NCBI GenBank assembly: GCA_000496135.1
Contig: KI542674.1
Coordinates: 492,418 to 556,417, forward strand
Direction of reading: 5' to 3'
DNA from: Thermoplasmatales archaeon E-plasma
GTDB taxonomy: Archaea > Thermoplasmatota > Thermoplasmata > Thermoplasmatales > Thermoplasmataceae
DNA length: 64,000 nt
Below, in pieces: positions 54,772 through 62,747 of the stretch. The position numbers were made by a program, and so were the translations under genes. The stretch's first letter is position 1. Each line of letters opens with the position of its first letter. Below the pieces are notes generated by a model. That model saw only the letters and a program-made list of their open reading frames with translations, was not told the origin of the DNA and made no database searches.

Positions 54772-55725
54772 ATGGAGATCTGGATTGAAAAATATAGACC
54801 TGTTAAACTTTCCGATATATACGGACAGGATGAGGTGGTTTCGAGACTGGAATCATTTGTAAAAGAGAAACAGTTACCTCATTTAATATTCGCAGGTCCG
54901 GCTGGTGTTGGTAAAACATCTGCTGCCATAGCGTTGACAAGAGAACTTCTTGGCGAAAACTGGAGAGATAGTTTTCTTGAACTGAATGCTTCAGATGAAA
55001 GAGGCATAGATATAATAAGAGAAAACGTTAAAGAATTTGCAAGAATAAAACCATTCAATGATCTTGGTTTGAGGATCATATTCCTTGATGAAGCTGATCA
55101 ACTCACTTCTGATGCCCAGGCGGCCCTTAGAAGAACTATGGAGAGATTTTCAGCCACAACAAGATTCATTTTTTCCTGCAACTATTCCACACAAATTATA
55201 CCTCCAATACAATCCAGAGCAGTTGTAATGAGATTCCACCAGCTTTCTGATGATGACCTGAAAAGCTATTTAAAATTCGTGATCAGCAAAGAAAATATGA
55301 CACTTGATGAAGATGCCCTAGATGCTATTTGTGAAGTCTCATCTGGTGACGCAAGAAAAGCTACAAGTATCCTTCAGACATTGAAATATTCAGGGGAAAA
55401 ATCTCCAAAGGCAATTTTTGAAATGTCAGGTAATTTGGAACCCGCTGATTTTGAAAAGATCGTAAAACTTGCAATGGAGGGTCTCTTTGATGAAGCCGTT
55501 GACCTTATTGAAAAACTTACTGTAGATCGTGGATATTCTGCAATTGATCTTATAAAAGGCATGCATTCTTTCATCAGAAGGCAAAGAATCGGACAAAAAC
55601 AGAAACTTGCAATTATAGAAGCCCTTGCAGAAGCCGAGTTCAGACTCGTGGAAGGCGGCAGTGACAGGGTACAGCTTGATGCCTTAATGGCAAAACTATC
55701 CTGGATTGGACAGGAACTCAACTGA
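54772..55725 (+). CDS. rfcS: Replication factor C small subunit
   Basis: About 317 residues. RFC boxes: EKYRPVKLSDIYGQ, Walker A FAGPAGVGKTSAAIAL, FLELNASDERGID, Walker B IIFLDEADQLTSDAQAALRR, the SRC-type arginine motif as IQSRAVVMRF, and SGDARKAT. Clamp-loader subunit that places PCNA with RFC-L (not in window). The frame opens at a TTG just before this ATG. Converges on hef with an 8-bp overlap of coding ends. Confidence 0.96.
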   Translation: MEIWIEKYRPVKLSDIYGQDEVVSRLESFVKEKQLPHLIFAGPAGVGKTSAAIALTRELLGENWRDSFLELNASDERGIDIIRENVKEFARIKPFNDLGLRIIFLDEADQLTSDAQAALRRTMERFSATTRFIFSCNYSTQIIPPIQSRAVVMRFHQLSDDDLKSYLKFVISKENMTLDEDALDAICEVSSGDARKATSILQTLKYSGEKSPKAIFEMSGNLEPADFEKIVKLAMEGLFDEAVDLIEKLTVDRGYSAIDLIKGMHSFIRRQRIGQKQKLAIIEALAEAEFRLVEGGSDRVQLDALMAKLSWIGQELN

Positions 55726-57265
55726 AATCCATCAGGGTCGCTTCATGTTTAGCTTCCATCTCTTTCTTCATTTTACCAATCATCATTGATTCTTTTCTTA
55801 AACTTGAATTATAATATGCTATGTCTCTACCATCTTTGAATACCAGAATGAAAACTTCACCTGCATTGAATCGTCCAGTTCTTCCCCGTCTCTGAATGGA
55901 TCTTATTTCTGAGGGAACCGGCTCGTAAAATATAACCATATCAGTTGCAGGTATATCCAACCCTTCCTCGGCAACACTGGTAGCAACCAAAACGTTGTAG
56001 GAACCATTCCTGAATTTTTCTATTCCTTCTCTCTGACTCTTTTGATTCATACCCTGTTCACCCTTTCTGGATGATTGGCCCACAAACCTCAGAGGTTTCA
56101 AGATAGATGATTTTTCCTTTAAGTATTCTATGAGAAATTTTGATGTTTTTCTGTAATGAGTGAATATTATTACTTTTGAGCCAAGTCCTTCCATGATTTT
56201 TCTTTCTGAAAGTTCTAAAACCTTCCTGAATTTTGCATTTTCATAAGTTTTAACTGCGTCATTCAAAGCCATTCTCGCCTGTACAAAATATGTATTTTTT
56301 TCAAGAATCGCTACAGTCCTCGTTAATGATTTGTCATGACTCTCTTCCATTTCATTGAGATAGTCAACCGCTAGCTGAAGTCCCTGGCTTTCACAGTATT
56401 CGCACAATATATCCAAACGTACGCAAGCCGTAACATATGGAATGACACCGAATAGCTGCTTTTCCCCTGATACAGCCCTTGCAGAAAGCGCCCTGATTAT
56501 ATCAGTCAGCTCCCTTCTTGATGAATATTTACTGATTTCCTTTACACTGCCGGAAAGAGCGTTAAGCTGTGATGTCAGAGCATTCTTAAACAGTGAACTT
56601 ATGGTAGTTTGCTCCTTTCCCGGATCAACATAAATTGCTGTTTTGACAGTTTCCTTCACATAAGGACTAACATCCGGATCATTTTCTGTTCTGATAATCA
56701 CTTTTTTGATATCCAGGTTTTCCTTAATCTGATCGATATGATCTCTATTTGAACCTGGGCTTGCAGTCATTGCCAATATGAATCCTGTTGATTCCACCAT
56801 AAATTTCTTTCCTATTTCAACAAATGCATAATTGCCAATAGCTCTATGAGCTTCATCAACTATGAGCAATCCGTAGGACTTTAATTCTACGATATTCCTC
56901 ATAATGTCTCCTAAAACAGTTTGAGGTGTTGATATTATAAGATTTGATTTCTGCCATATGTTTTTTCTTTCACTGATCTTGGTCTGTCCGGTGATACCTG
57001 AAATAATCAGGTTTTGTTCGCTGAATAATTCAGTAAATGTCTTTAGATGCTGATCTATCAGTGGTCTGGTTGGAGCAATCAGGATGACTCTTCTACCATT
57101 ATCCAGTGAAACCTTTGCCAGCATTGCAGCTATTATAGTTTTACCAAGACCTGTAGGCAATACTACTAAAGTGTTCTTACCTGATGCTTCCCTTGCAATA
57201 TTAATCTGATATTCCCTTGGCTTTATGCCATTTAAATTATAATGATTGGCAGTATCAGAATCCAC
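55718..57265 (-). CDS. Hef-type SF2 helicase without nuclease domain
   Basis: About 515 residues. Motif I VVLPTGLGKTIIAAML, Ia LIAPTRPLIDQH, II LLIVDEAHRAIGNYAF, III MTASPGSNRD, then VIIFTHYRKTS, VATSVAEEGLDIPATD and motif VI QRRGRTGRF, the Hef/FANCM/MPH1 order. The C-terminal XPF-type nuclease half of Hef is absent, so it is a helicase-only form. The open frame runs back to 57370 but that would cross the tRNA gene; the GTG at 57265 (start of DSDTANHYNLNGIKPREYQ) is the likely start. Confidence 0.88.
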   Translation of the reverse strand: MDSDTANHYNLNGIKPREYQINIAREASGKNTLVVLPTGLGKTIIAAMLAKVSLDNGRRVILIAPTRPLIDQHLKTFTELFSEQNLIISGITGQTKISERKNIWQKSNLIISTPQTVLGDIMRNIVELKSYGLLIVDEAHRAIGNYAFVEIGKKFMVESTGFILAMTASPGSNRDHIDQIKENLDIKKVIIRTENDPDVSPYVKETVKTAIYVDPGKEQTTISSLFKNALTSQLNALSGSVKEISKYSSRRELTDIIRALSARAVSGEKQLFGVIPYVTACVRLDILCEYCESQGLQLAVDYLNEMEESHDKSLTRTVAILEKNTYFVQARMALNDAVKTYENAKFRKVLELSERKIMEGLGSKVIIFTHYRKTSKFLIEYLKEKSSILKPLRFVGQSSRKGEQGMNQKSQREGIEKFRNGSYNVLVATSVAEEGLDIPATDMVIFYEPVPSEIRSIQRRGRTGRFNAGEVFILVFKDGRDIAYYNSSLRKESMMIGKMKKEMEAKHEATLMDFS

Positions 57266-57283
57266 GGGTACTAAATGCAAACA

Positions 57284-57291
57284 ATATATTA
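57284..57291 (+). promoter_or_regulatory. TATA box for tRNA-Ala
   Basis: ATATATTA centred about 26 nt before the tRNA 5' end. Confidence 0.55.
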
Positions 57292-57313
57292 ATCGAATTG
57301 CTTTTCGAGGTAA

Positions 57314-57385
57314 GGGCCGGTAGATCAGCGGTAGATCGCCTGCTTCGCAAGCAGGAGGCCTCGGGTTCAAATCCCGACCGGTCCA
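57314..57385 (+). tRNA. tRNA-Ala (anticodon CGC)
   Basis: Acceptor stem GGGCCGG pairs with CCGGTCC, including the G3:U70 wobble that is the alanine identity element. The anticodon stem-loop is CCTGC-TTCGCAA-GCAGG with anticodon CGC; the T arm is CGGG-TTCAAAT-CCCG. Discriminator A; CCA is not encoded; no intron. 72 nt long. A tyrosine integrase gene starts 50 nt downstream, so its 3' end is the probable attachment site. Confidence 0.95.
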
Positions 57386-57434
57386 TTTAATCTATTAATC
57401 GAATACCTTTTATGCCACTATTCGTTATGTTCTC

Positions 57435-57791
57435 ATGACCATGCAACCGAAGTATAGAGAACTGCTTCTGGACGATGATGTACGAAGATGGTTTGAGAAT
57501 CTCAAAGCAAAATCTGTCTTAACGGCAACAGTAGCCCTGAGAAATTTAGGGCATTACTGTGAGCTCACTGAAACAACGCCAAGTGAAATCCTGAGCAAAG
57601 CCAGAGCCAACGAGAAGGATTTTAGGTACGAGTTTACGGATTTTGTTAGGAAACTTGAGAAGGAGGGCAAGGCAGGATCATACATTGCGAGATTCAAGAA
57701 GGTCATTCTCTCATGGCTGAAGTTTAACGATATCCGTTTGCAGTTAACCGTTAACATAGCACGGGGAAAACGAAACACCAACAATCGTTAA
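57435..57791 (+). CDS. Tyrosine integrase, N-terminal part (frameshifted)
   Basis: 118 residues of the core-binding (SAM-like) domain: YRELLLDDDVRRWFENLKAK, TVALRNLGHYCELTETTPSE, FRYEFTDFVRKLEKEGK, SYIARFKKVILSWLKFND. After NIARGK the coding signal moves to the next frame (+1): reading GAAACACCAACAATCGTTAAC as ETPTIVN rather than RNTNNR continues to the catalytic domain. Lies just after the tRNA and shares a 12-bp promoter-like repeat with it. Confidence 0.7.
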   Translation: MTMQPKYRELLLDDDVRRWFENLKAKSVLTATVALRNLGHYCELTETTPSEILSKARANEKDFRYEFTDFVRKLEKEGKAGSYIARFKKVILSWLKFNDIRLQLTVNIARGKRNTNNR

Positions 57792-57870
57792 CGAGAGAGT
57801 TCCGAGCAAGGAAGAACTCGCCAGGATTCTCAGGAAAGCCACTTCAAGAGGCAGGGTTGCCATAGCAATC

Positions 57871-58725
57871 ATGGCATTCTCCGGGCTTAGGCCGGAATCC
57901 CTTGGAGATTACGAAGGCACAGACGGCCTCAGACTTGGCGACCTAAAGGAGCTGAAGCTCTCCGATGAAATCCAGTTTGACAAGATTCCCGCTACTGTTA
58001 TGGTCAAGAGCAAGCTGAGCAAAGCGAGACATCAGTATTTCAGCTTCATTGGGGAGGAAGGCACGACATACATCAGGGAATACCTAGAGGAGAGGAGGAA
58101 GAATGGAGAAGAGCTCACCTATGAATCTCCATTATTGCAGTTCGATGTCAGAGGCGTCAAGAAGAATGCATTCTTGAGGACAACCCTTGTAACGAGGGAC
58201 ATAAGGGAAGCCATAGAGCAGGCAGGATTGAAAATGAGACCGTATGTTTTGAGAGCTTATTTCTCCACAGCATTGGACATCGCAGAATCGAAAGGCCTGA
58301 TCTCGCATCCCTGGAGACAGTTCATAATGGGTCACAAAGGCGATATTGAGGCCCGATATTCAACAAACAAGCGATTGCCGCCGGATATCATCGACGAAAT
58401 GAGGGAATCCTACAACAAATCCACAAAGTTTCTTGAAACGAGAATAAGTGATGTATCCGAGGAGAACGCAAGACTGTATTTGCAGCAGCAACTGCTTTCT
58501 GCGGTGGGATACAGACAAGATGAAATCGACAAGATGAACCTTGCAGAGACAAGCCCAGAGGATTTCCAGAAGCTCCTCAGGGACAAGGTCGCAGGCACCA
58601 TGGCAAGCAACGGCTCAAAGCAGAAGCTTGTTCCTATGAACGAGATAGAGAAGCTTCTGGGTGAAGGATACGAGTTTCAGGCCGTTCTGCCCAACGGAAA
58701 GGCTATAATGAAAATGCCGTTTTGA
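57871..58725 (+). CDS. Tyrosine integrase, catalytic part (frameshifted)
   Basis: 284 residues from its first ATG, with in-frame coding sequence upstream to about 57,770 (PTIVNERVPSKEELARIL). Catalytic residues are present: Arg in FSGLRPESLGD, Lys in SKLSKARHQYFSF, Arg in YVLRAYFSTALD, His in MGHKGDIEARYS and the nucleophile Tyr in that same block; the box-II His is replaced (VLRAY instead of HxLRH). A C-terminal extension of about 90 residues follows, as in archaeal plasmid/virus integrases. With the N-terminal ORF it would make a ~430-residue enzyme. Confidence 0.8.
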   Translation: MAFSGLRPESLGDYEGTDGLRLGDLKELKLSDEIQFDKIPATVMVKSKLSKARHQYFSFIGEEGTTYIREYLEERRKNGEELTYESPLLQFDVRGVKKNAFLRTTLVTRDIREAIEQAGLKMRPYVLRAYFSTALDIAESKGLISHPWRQFIMGHKGDIEARYSTNKRLPPDIIDEMRESYNKSTKFLETRISDVSEENARLYLQQQLLSAVGYRQDEIDKMNLAETSPEDFQKLLRDKVAGTMASNGSKQKLVPMNEIEKLLGEGYEFQAVLPNGKAIMKMPF

Positions 58726-58740
58726 TCACCGCGATTAACA

Positions 58741-59268
58741 TTGCCATGCAGAAACTGTCCGTCTGAATTTTCTCTGGATTGCAAGCGATGTGAAATCATC
58801 GTGAACATCATCCGCAGTGATCCCAAGGACACTCGTGTTTCTGATCTTTACGTCATTCTAAAAAACAAGATGTCCCACAAGACCATTGACAAGCACATCG
58901 CCGAGCTAATCGAAAATGGATACCTGTTCAAATTCATTAGAAGCAGGTCTGACCACGAGCATCTGGAGATAGACAGCAACAGAATCTATGTGTCAATGGT
59001 CGAAAAGAAACCGGAATTAAAATGGAAACTCATCAAGGAAAATCCCTTTTTCCCGTTTGTCCTTGCGTCAGAGAAGAAGGATTTTGGCGATGCTTTGGCA
59101 ATTGACTGCCCGGAATGCGGAAATAAAGGGATAAAGCCCACGTATGACAGAACATTTCACCACTATACAAAAGGACGGCCCCTCACCATGGTGGAAACAA
59201 TAAAGTGGGAATGTCCCAACTGCAACTTCAAGCACAAAAACTCAATGAAGAGCTACGTCGCATTCTGA
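58741..59268 (+). CDS. Zinc-finger/winged-helix protein of the element
   Basis: 175 residues, TTG start. An N-terminal cysteine cluster (CRNCPSEFSLDCKRC) precedes a winged-helix-like region (RVSDLYVILKNKMSHKTIDK, ELIENGYLFKFI) and a C-terminal zinc ribbon (DCPECGNKG, then ECPNCNFKH). Probably a DNA-binding regulator of the element. It follows the integrase by 15 nt and may be coexpressed. Confidence 0.65.
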   Translation: MPCRNCPSEFSLDCKRCEIIVNIIRSDPKDTRVSDLYVILKNKMSHKTIDKHIAELIENGYLFKFIRSRSDHEHLEIDSNRIYVSMVEKKPELKWKLIKENPFFPFVLASEKKDFGDALAIDCPECGNKGIKPTYDRTFHHYTKGRPLTMVETIKWECPNCNFKHKNSMKSYVAF

Positions 59269-59319
59269 TTCCGAAGAGTATCTAAAACGATACAATACCC
59301 TGAATTGCATTATTTGTCT

Positions 59320-59511
59320 ATGCAGGAAAGCAAAGTTGCCAGGGAAATTTCCATATCAAATCTGAAGCGGAATTTTGTAAAAAAATTTCCAAATAGTTCG
59401 CTGGTTTCAGTACTTCTTCGCGAGCCTGACTCGATGAATGTTGAAGAGCTAATCGGCAAAGCGGGCACCTGGCTTGTCTTCCTGCAGGCAGAAAGGAGAG
59501 ATGAGAAATGA
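59320..59511 (+). CDS. Small protein, first gene of the ATPase operon
   Basis: 63 residues from ATG 59320 (SKVAREISISNLKRNFVKKF, SMNVEELIGKAGTWLVFLQA). No family recognised. The frame opens five codons earlier at a TTG. Its end overlaps the next start by 4 nt (ATGA), so it belongs to the operon that runs to 62077. Confidence 0.55.
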   Translation: MQESKVAREISISNLKRNFVKKFPNSSLVSVLLREPDSMNVEELIGKAGTWLVFLQAERRDEK

Positions 59512-59873
59512 AGAAAACAAAGGTAAGAGTGACCAGGGTAAATGAAGGAAATGAGCCTGAATATATTGGCTCGCAGCCTGAGATTGTGAAATACGAGATA
59601 GCCAATCCGCAGAAGAAAGGTACTCTTGAAAGGCTCCAGGAGACCATAATCGAGAACACGGTCAACCAGTATGAGCTAGAGGACAGGAGACAGATCGCAG
59701 CCATAAGGGAGTTCATGGAGCGGAACCCGGACGTAAGCTACGTGGAATACGAATCGAATCCTGTCATGAGGATGGATCTCGTAATCACAAGAAGAGGTCT
59801 CATATTCAAGCGCGAGGAAGCATCGATCTCAGCAACGCTGACCCCGAACAGGAGATTCAGGGCACAGAGGTAA
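59508..59873 (+). CDS. Small soluble protein ending in the TLxPxRR tail
   Basis: 121 residues, charged, predicted helical centre (RLQETIIENTVNQYELEDRR, AAIREFMERNPD) then a beta-rich end (MRMDLVITRRGLIFKREEAS). The last 12 residues, TLTPNRRFRAQR, match the last 12 of the neighbouring membrane protein (TLNPHRRYIIKR) at T, L, P, R, R, the aromatic and the final R. No family recognised; the ATGA overlap and 2-nt gap to the next gene place it in the ATPase operon. Confidence 0.6.
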   Translation: MKKTKVRVTRVNEGNEPEYIGSQPEIVKYEIANPQKKGTLERLQETIIENTVNQYELEDRRQIAAIREFMERNPDVSYVEYESNPVMRMDLVITRRGLIFKREEASISATLTPNRRFRAQR

Positions 59874-59875
59874 TC

Positions 59876-60280
59876 ATGGACGAAGATGCAATAACCTTCG
59901 GATTCCTGATCACCGCCGTTGCCGTATTTGTAACAGGCATTGTATGGCAGGGCCTCTTTTCCACACTTTTTGCAATGCTAATGTCAGGAAACATGTTTTA
60001 CGAGACTATGGGAATAGCAGGCTTCATCCTGGCTCTCATAGGAGCCCTTGTCCTGCTGTACTGTGCTCTTCTTCTCTTTATCTACATAATCATTCTTGCA
60101 GTGATATTCGGTATTCCCGCTTACTTAATCTATCTGGTCCTGGGACCGGAATACTCCATAATTCTCGCAGTGGTCATCGGGATCATTGCCCTCGTATACC
60201 TTATTGAGACACGAACAGTAGAAGTTCAGCACTACACAATAACGCTCAATCCGCACAGACGATACATAATAAAAAGGTAG
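59876..60280 (+). CDS. Membrane protein of the ATPase operon, ending in the TLxPxRR tail
   Basis: 134 residues with about four transmembrane helices (roughly 8-27, 30-50 or 44-65, 66-88, 92-113) and a short C-terminal region outside the last helix ending TLNPHRRYIIKR. No family recognised; comparable in size to small membrane subunits that accompany VirB4/HerA-type ATPases in archaeal transfer systems, which is only analogy. 2 nt after the previous gene and 6 nt before the ATPase. Confidence 0.65.
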   Translation: MDEDAITFGFLITAVAVFVTGIVWQGLFSTLFAMLMSGNMFYETMGIAGFILALIGALVLLYCALLLFIYIIILAVIFGIPAYLIYLVLGPEYSIILAVVIGIIALVYLIETRTVEVQHYTITLNPHRRYIIKR

Positions 60281-60286
60281 CCGGAT

Positions 60287-62077
60287 ATGAATAAATATTT
60301 GGAAGACCAGAATAGGGTTATGAGAGAATATGGCTTCTCTGAGCTCATAAACGCAAGAAGGGTTCTTTCCAAGCCCATTATTGAGCTGCCGCTCAGGAAC
60401 CAGGAGAGACTGTTCTACGACCTGTCAAGGAGATTGAAGCGCTTTGCCGGCCACACAACCATAGCATACACCATTATTCCAGATATAGAAAGAGGAAAGT
60501 TCAAGCGAGATGAATGCTCAGCGAGAGCTGCAAATCTCAGGGACTATATCGAGCACAAGGGAAACAGGAACGTATCAATTACGGGCGTTTCCGGACAGGG
60601 AAAGAGCTACCTCACCATGCACCTGCTCTCTAAATTCGAGGACAGGCAAAGGATCATATTTTCATTCAAGCCCGACGATCACGAGGTGCATCTTGGAATA
60701 CCGGTCATTGACGCAAAAGAGTGTTTGCCAAATCCATTCAGGGACATAAACGCCTTCTCCGAGGCCTATATGACAGCATTCTTCGGCGAGAAGGTAAGCT
60801 CCGGAATACAGCTGCAGCAGACTCCAGCTTTTTTGCAGGAGATAGCGGCGCAGAGCACGGACTGGAAAAGCTTCATGAAAACAATCAGCGAGAAGAGGAA
60901 ATCAGCTTCCAAGAACCAGATCGAAACGCTCAACGCCATAGAGCAGAACGTCAAATCCCTTGTCGTAGAAGACATGGGAAACGTGGAGCTTGCGAATGAG
61001 AGCACCGTGTTCGACTTCTCAACATTGCCAACAAAGCAGGCCCAGAACTTTTACGCCGAGCTGATGCTGAGGCAGATATACAGGGAGATGGAAGAACACA
61101 AAAGAATGGACGTTCTCATATGCATTGACGAGGCCCACAGGCTGACGAAATCATACCATACCATCCTTGACGTCATGGCCCGCGAAATCCGCGATAAGGG
61201 AATGCTGTGGATAATAACGCAGAATCTAATCGACATACTGCCGGAGATGAGAGCCAATTTTGGCACAAAGTTCACTTTCAAGTTAGGAGACGCAGATCTG
61301 CAGATGCTCTCCTACAACCAGCTTGTAAGATTTTCCGTTTCGATGCTGCAACCAAGGCAGTTCACGGACATAGAATTTCCTGAGAGCCAGTCATTCGCTC
61401 CTGTACTGACGTACATTTCCGATGGCAGCGAATACAGAGAAACGCAGAAGATTCTTGCAGCAGTCAAGGAAGAAAGGATGGAAGAGGAAGCTGGAGGGAG
61501 AGGGAAGGATATAGACTATAAGGAGGAGATTATACAGGTTCTCAGCGAAAGAATGTCCTATGCAACCGAAATGGGAAAGGAGATATCGGTGAAATATGGA
61601 ATAAGCAAGGATCAGGCCAAGCTCAGAATAAAGTCAGTTCTCGAAGAGCTGAAGAACAACAACGAAGTTGGCAGGGTCAAATACCTCAGGGAAGGAAAAC
61701 CAATCGTCATGTACTATTCAAAAAGTCACAACCTGACGAATCTTCACACAGGAATGCAGAGCCAGGCAATCGATATACTGAATGAACTTGGTGTACACAT
61801 AAACAGAGTGTCGACAACAGGAGAAAGAGGCGCATTCGACATAGAGGCCGATTTCTTCATGGTCGAAATCGAGACGGGCTTGAAGCACAGCATGGAAGAC
61901 TTGAAGGAAAGGATAGCGGGAACCAACCTGAGGGTGATAATTGTTGTTCCCAACAGGGAGCTTATCGATAAATATCGGGGGCTTGGAGGCCGAGTCTTGG
62001 TGATGACAATCGATTCCATGAAAGAAATGCTGACAGAGCCAGTACGCTCAAATCAGGGAAAAGATTTGTCAGCGTAA
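60287..62077 (+). CDS. HerA/VirB4-like AAA+ ATPase with C-terminal winged-helix and nuclease-like regions
   Basis: 596 residues. Walker A ITGVSGQGKSYLTMHLL (about 98-114), Walker B DVLICIDEAHRLTKS (275-289), and WIITQNLIDI (308-317) are typical of the HerA/FtsK/VirB4 translocase group. Residues ~412-480 resemble a winged helix (VKYGISKDQAKLRIKSVLEE). Residues ~495-580 resemble a PD-(D/E)xK fold: FDIEADFFMVEIETGLKHS (Asp 518, Glu 527, Glu 529) then LRVIIVVPNREL. It likely pumps DNA for transfer or segregation of the element. The N-terminal ~90 residues have no clear domain. Confidence 0.75.
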   Translation: MNKYLEDQNRVMREYGFSELINARRVLSKPIIELPLRNQERLFYDLSRRLKRFAGHTTIAYTIIPDIERGKFKRDECSARAANLRDYIEHKGNRNVSITGVSGQGKSYLTMHLLSKFEDRQRIIFSFKPDDHEVHLGIPVIDAKECLPNPFRDINAFSEAYMTAFFGEKVSSGIQLQQTPAFLQEIAAQSTDWKSFMKTISEKRKSASKNQIETLNAIEQNVKSLVVEDMGNVELANESTVFDFSTLPTKQAQNFYAELMLRQIYREMEEHKRMDVLICIDEAHRLTKSYHTILDVMAREIRDKGMLWIITQNLIDILPEMRANFGTKFTFKLGDADLQMLSYNQLVRFSVSMLQPRQFTDIEFPESQSFAPVLTYISDGSEYRETQKILAAVKEERMEEEAGGRGKDIDYKEEIIQVLSERMSYATEMGKEISVKYGISKDQAKLRIKSVLEELKNNNEVGRVKYLREGKPIVMYYSKSHNLTNLHTGMQSQAIDILNELGVHINRVSTTGERGAFDIEADFFMVEIETGLKHSMEDLKERIAGTNLRVIIVVPNRELIDKYRGLGGRVLVMTIDSMKEMLTEPVRSNQGKDLSA

Positions 62078-62107
62078 GGCTTTAATATTTCTTACATAAT
62101 AGATTAG

Positions 62108-62491
62108 TTGATGATAATAAAAAATCGTGGGGCAGTACCTGTAATAGATAAATCAGCTTTTGTGGCACCTAACGCAACTCTTGTTGGAAATGTAAGAATT
62201 GGACGGGATTCCAGGGTAATGTACGGCGCTACACTGGACTCCGAGGAATCCAGAATTGACGTGGGCGATTGCACAATTATCTGTGAAAACGCAACACTAA
62301 GGGCAACAGCCGTGGGCGAACATGGAACATCCCGTCCTTTTAGGAGATCATGTGTTTATTTCCCCTCATGCAACGCTTCTTGGATGCAGCATAGAGCAGG
62401 CTTCCTACATCGCAACAGGAGCGACAATTTTGCATGGAGCGACAGTAAAAGAGGGTGCAGTCGTAGCTGTGGGTGGGATTGTACATGCTAA
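62108..62491 (+). pseudogene. Hexapeptide-repeat (gamma-carbonic-anhydrase-like) gene, N-terminal part
   Basis: The first ~75 residues read as left-handed beta-helix repeats (PVIDKSAFVAPNATLVGNVR, RIDVGDCTIICENATLRAT), then the frame degenerates after VGEHG. Dropping one G at GGGCGAAC (about 62,313) would read VGNMEHPVLL and continue in the 62322 frame. Lower G+C than its element neighbours, so possibly captured cargo. Confidence 0.6.
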
Positions 62492-62747
62492 GACCGTGAT
62501 TCCTAGCGGATTCATCGTACCCCCGAATATGATCGCCATAGGCAACCCCGTTAAGCTCTATGCACCCAATGACAAGGAACTTATGCAAGCAATAAAGACC
62601 AATGAATTCTCAAGAGAAGCTTTCGGAGTTGGCACCGGCTGGAATAATCTGGTTGAAAAATATATCGAGGTCACAAATGTTAGATCGGACGAGTTCAAGA
62701 GCCATCTGGATGATGAGATTGTAGAAGGAGACCATAAGAATCGTTGA
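62322..62747 (+). pseudogene. Hexapeptide-repeat gene, C-terminal part (frameshifted)
   Basis: 141 residues: more hexapeptide repeats (HPVLLGDHVFISPHATLLGC, SYIATGATILHGATVKEGA) and a C-terminal helix typical of gamma-CA-like proteins. The canonical Zn-ligand pattern GHGAxxHGC is SPHATLLGC here, so two ligand positions differ; the intact gene may not have encoded a carbonic anhydrase. Joined to the upstream ORF by a one-base shift. Confidence 0.6.

Noticed and set aside
57266..57370. Extension of hef upstream to 57370
   Set aside because: It would translate the tRNA-Ala gene complement; the residues (NPRPPACEAGDLPLIYR) are a typical tRNA antisense translation, not protein.
62322..62747. Active gamma-carbonic anhydrase
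   Set aside because: Frame is broken and two canonical zinc-ligand positions are changed.
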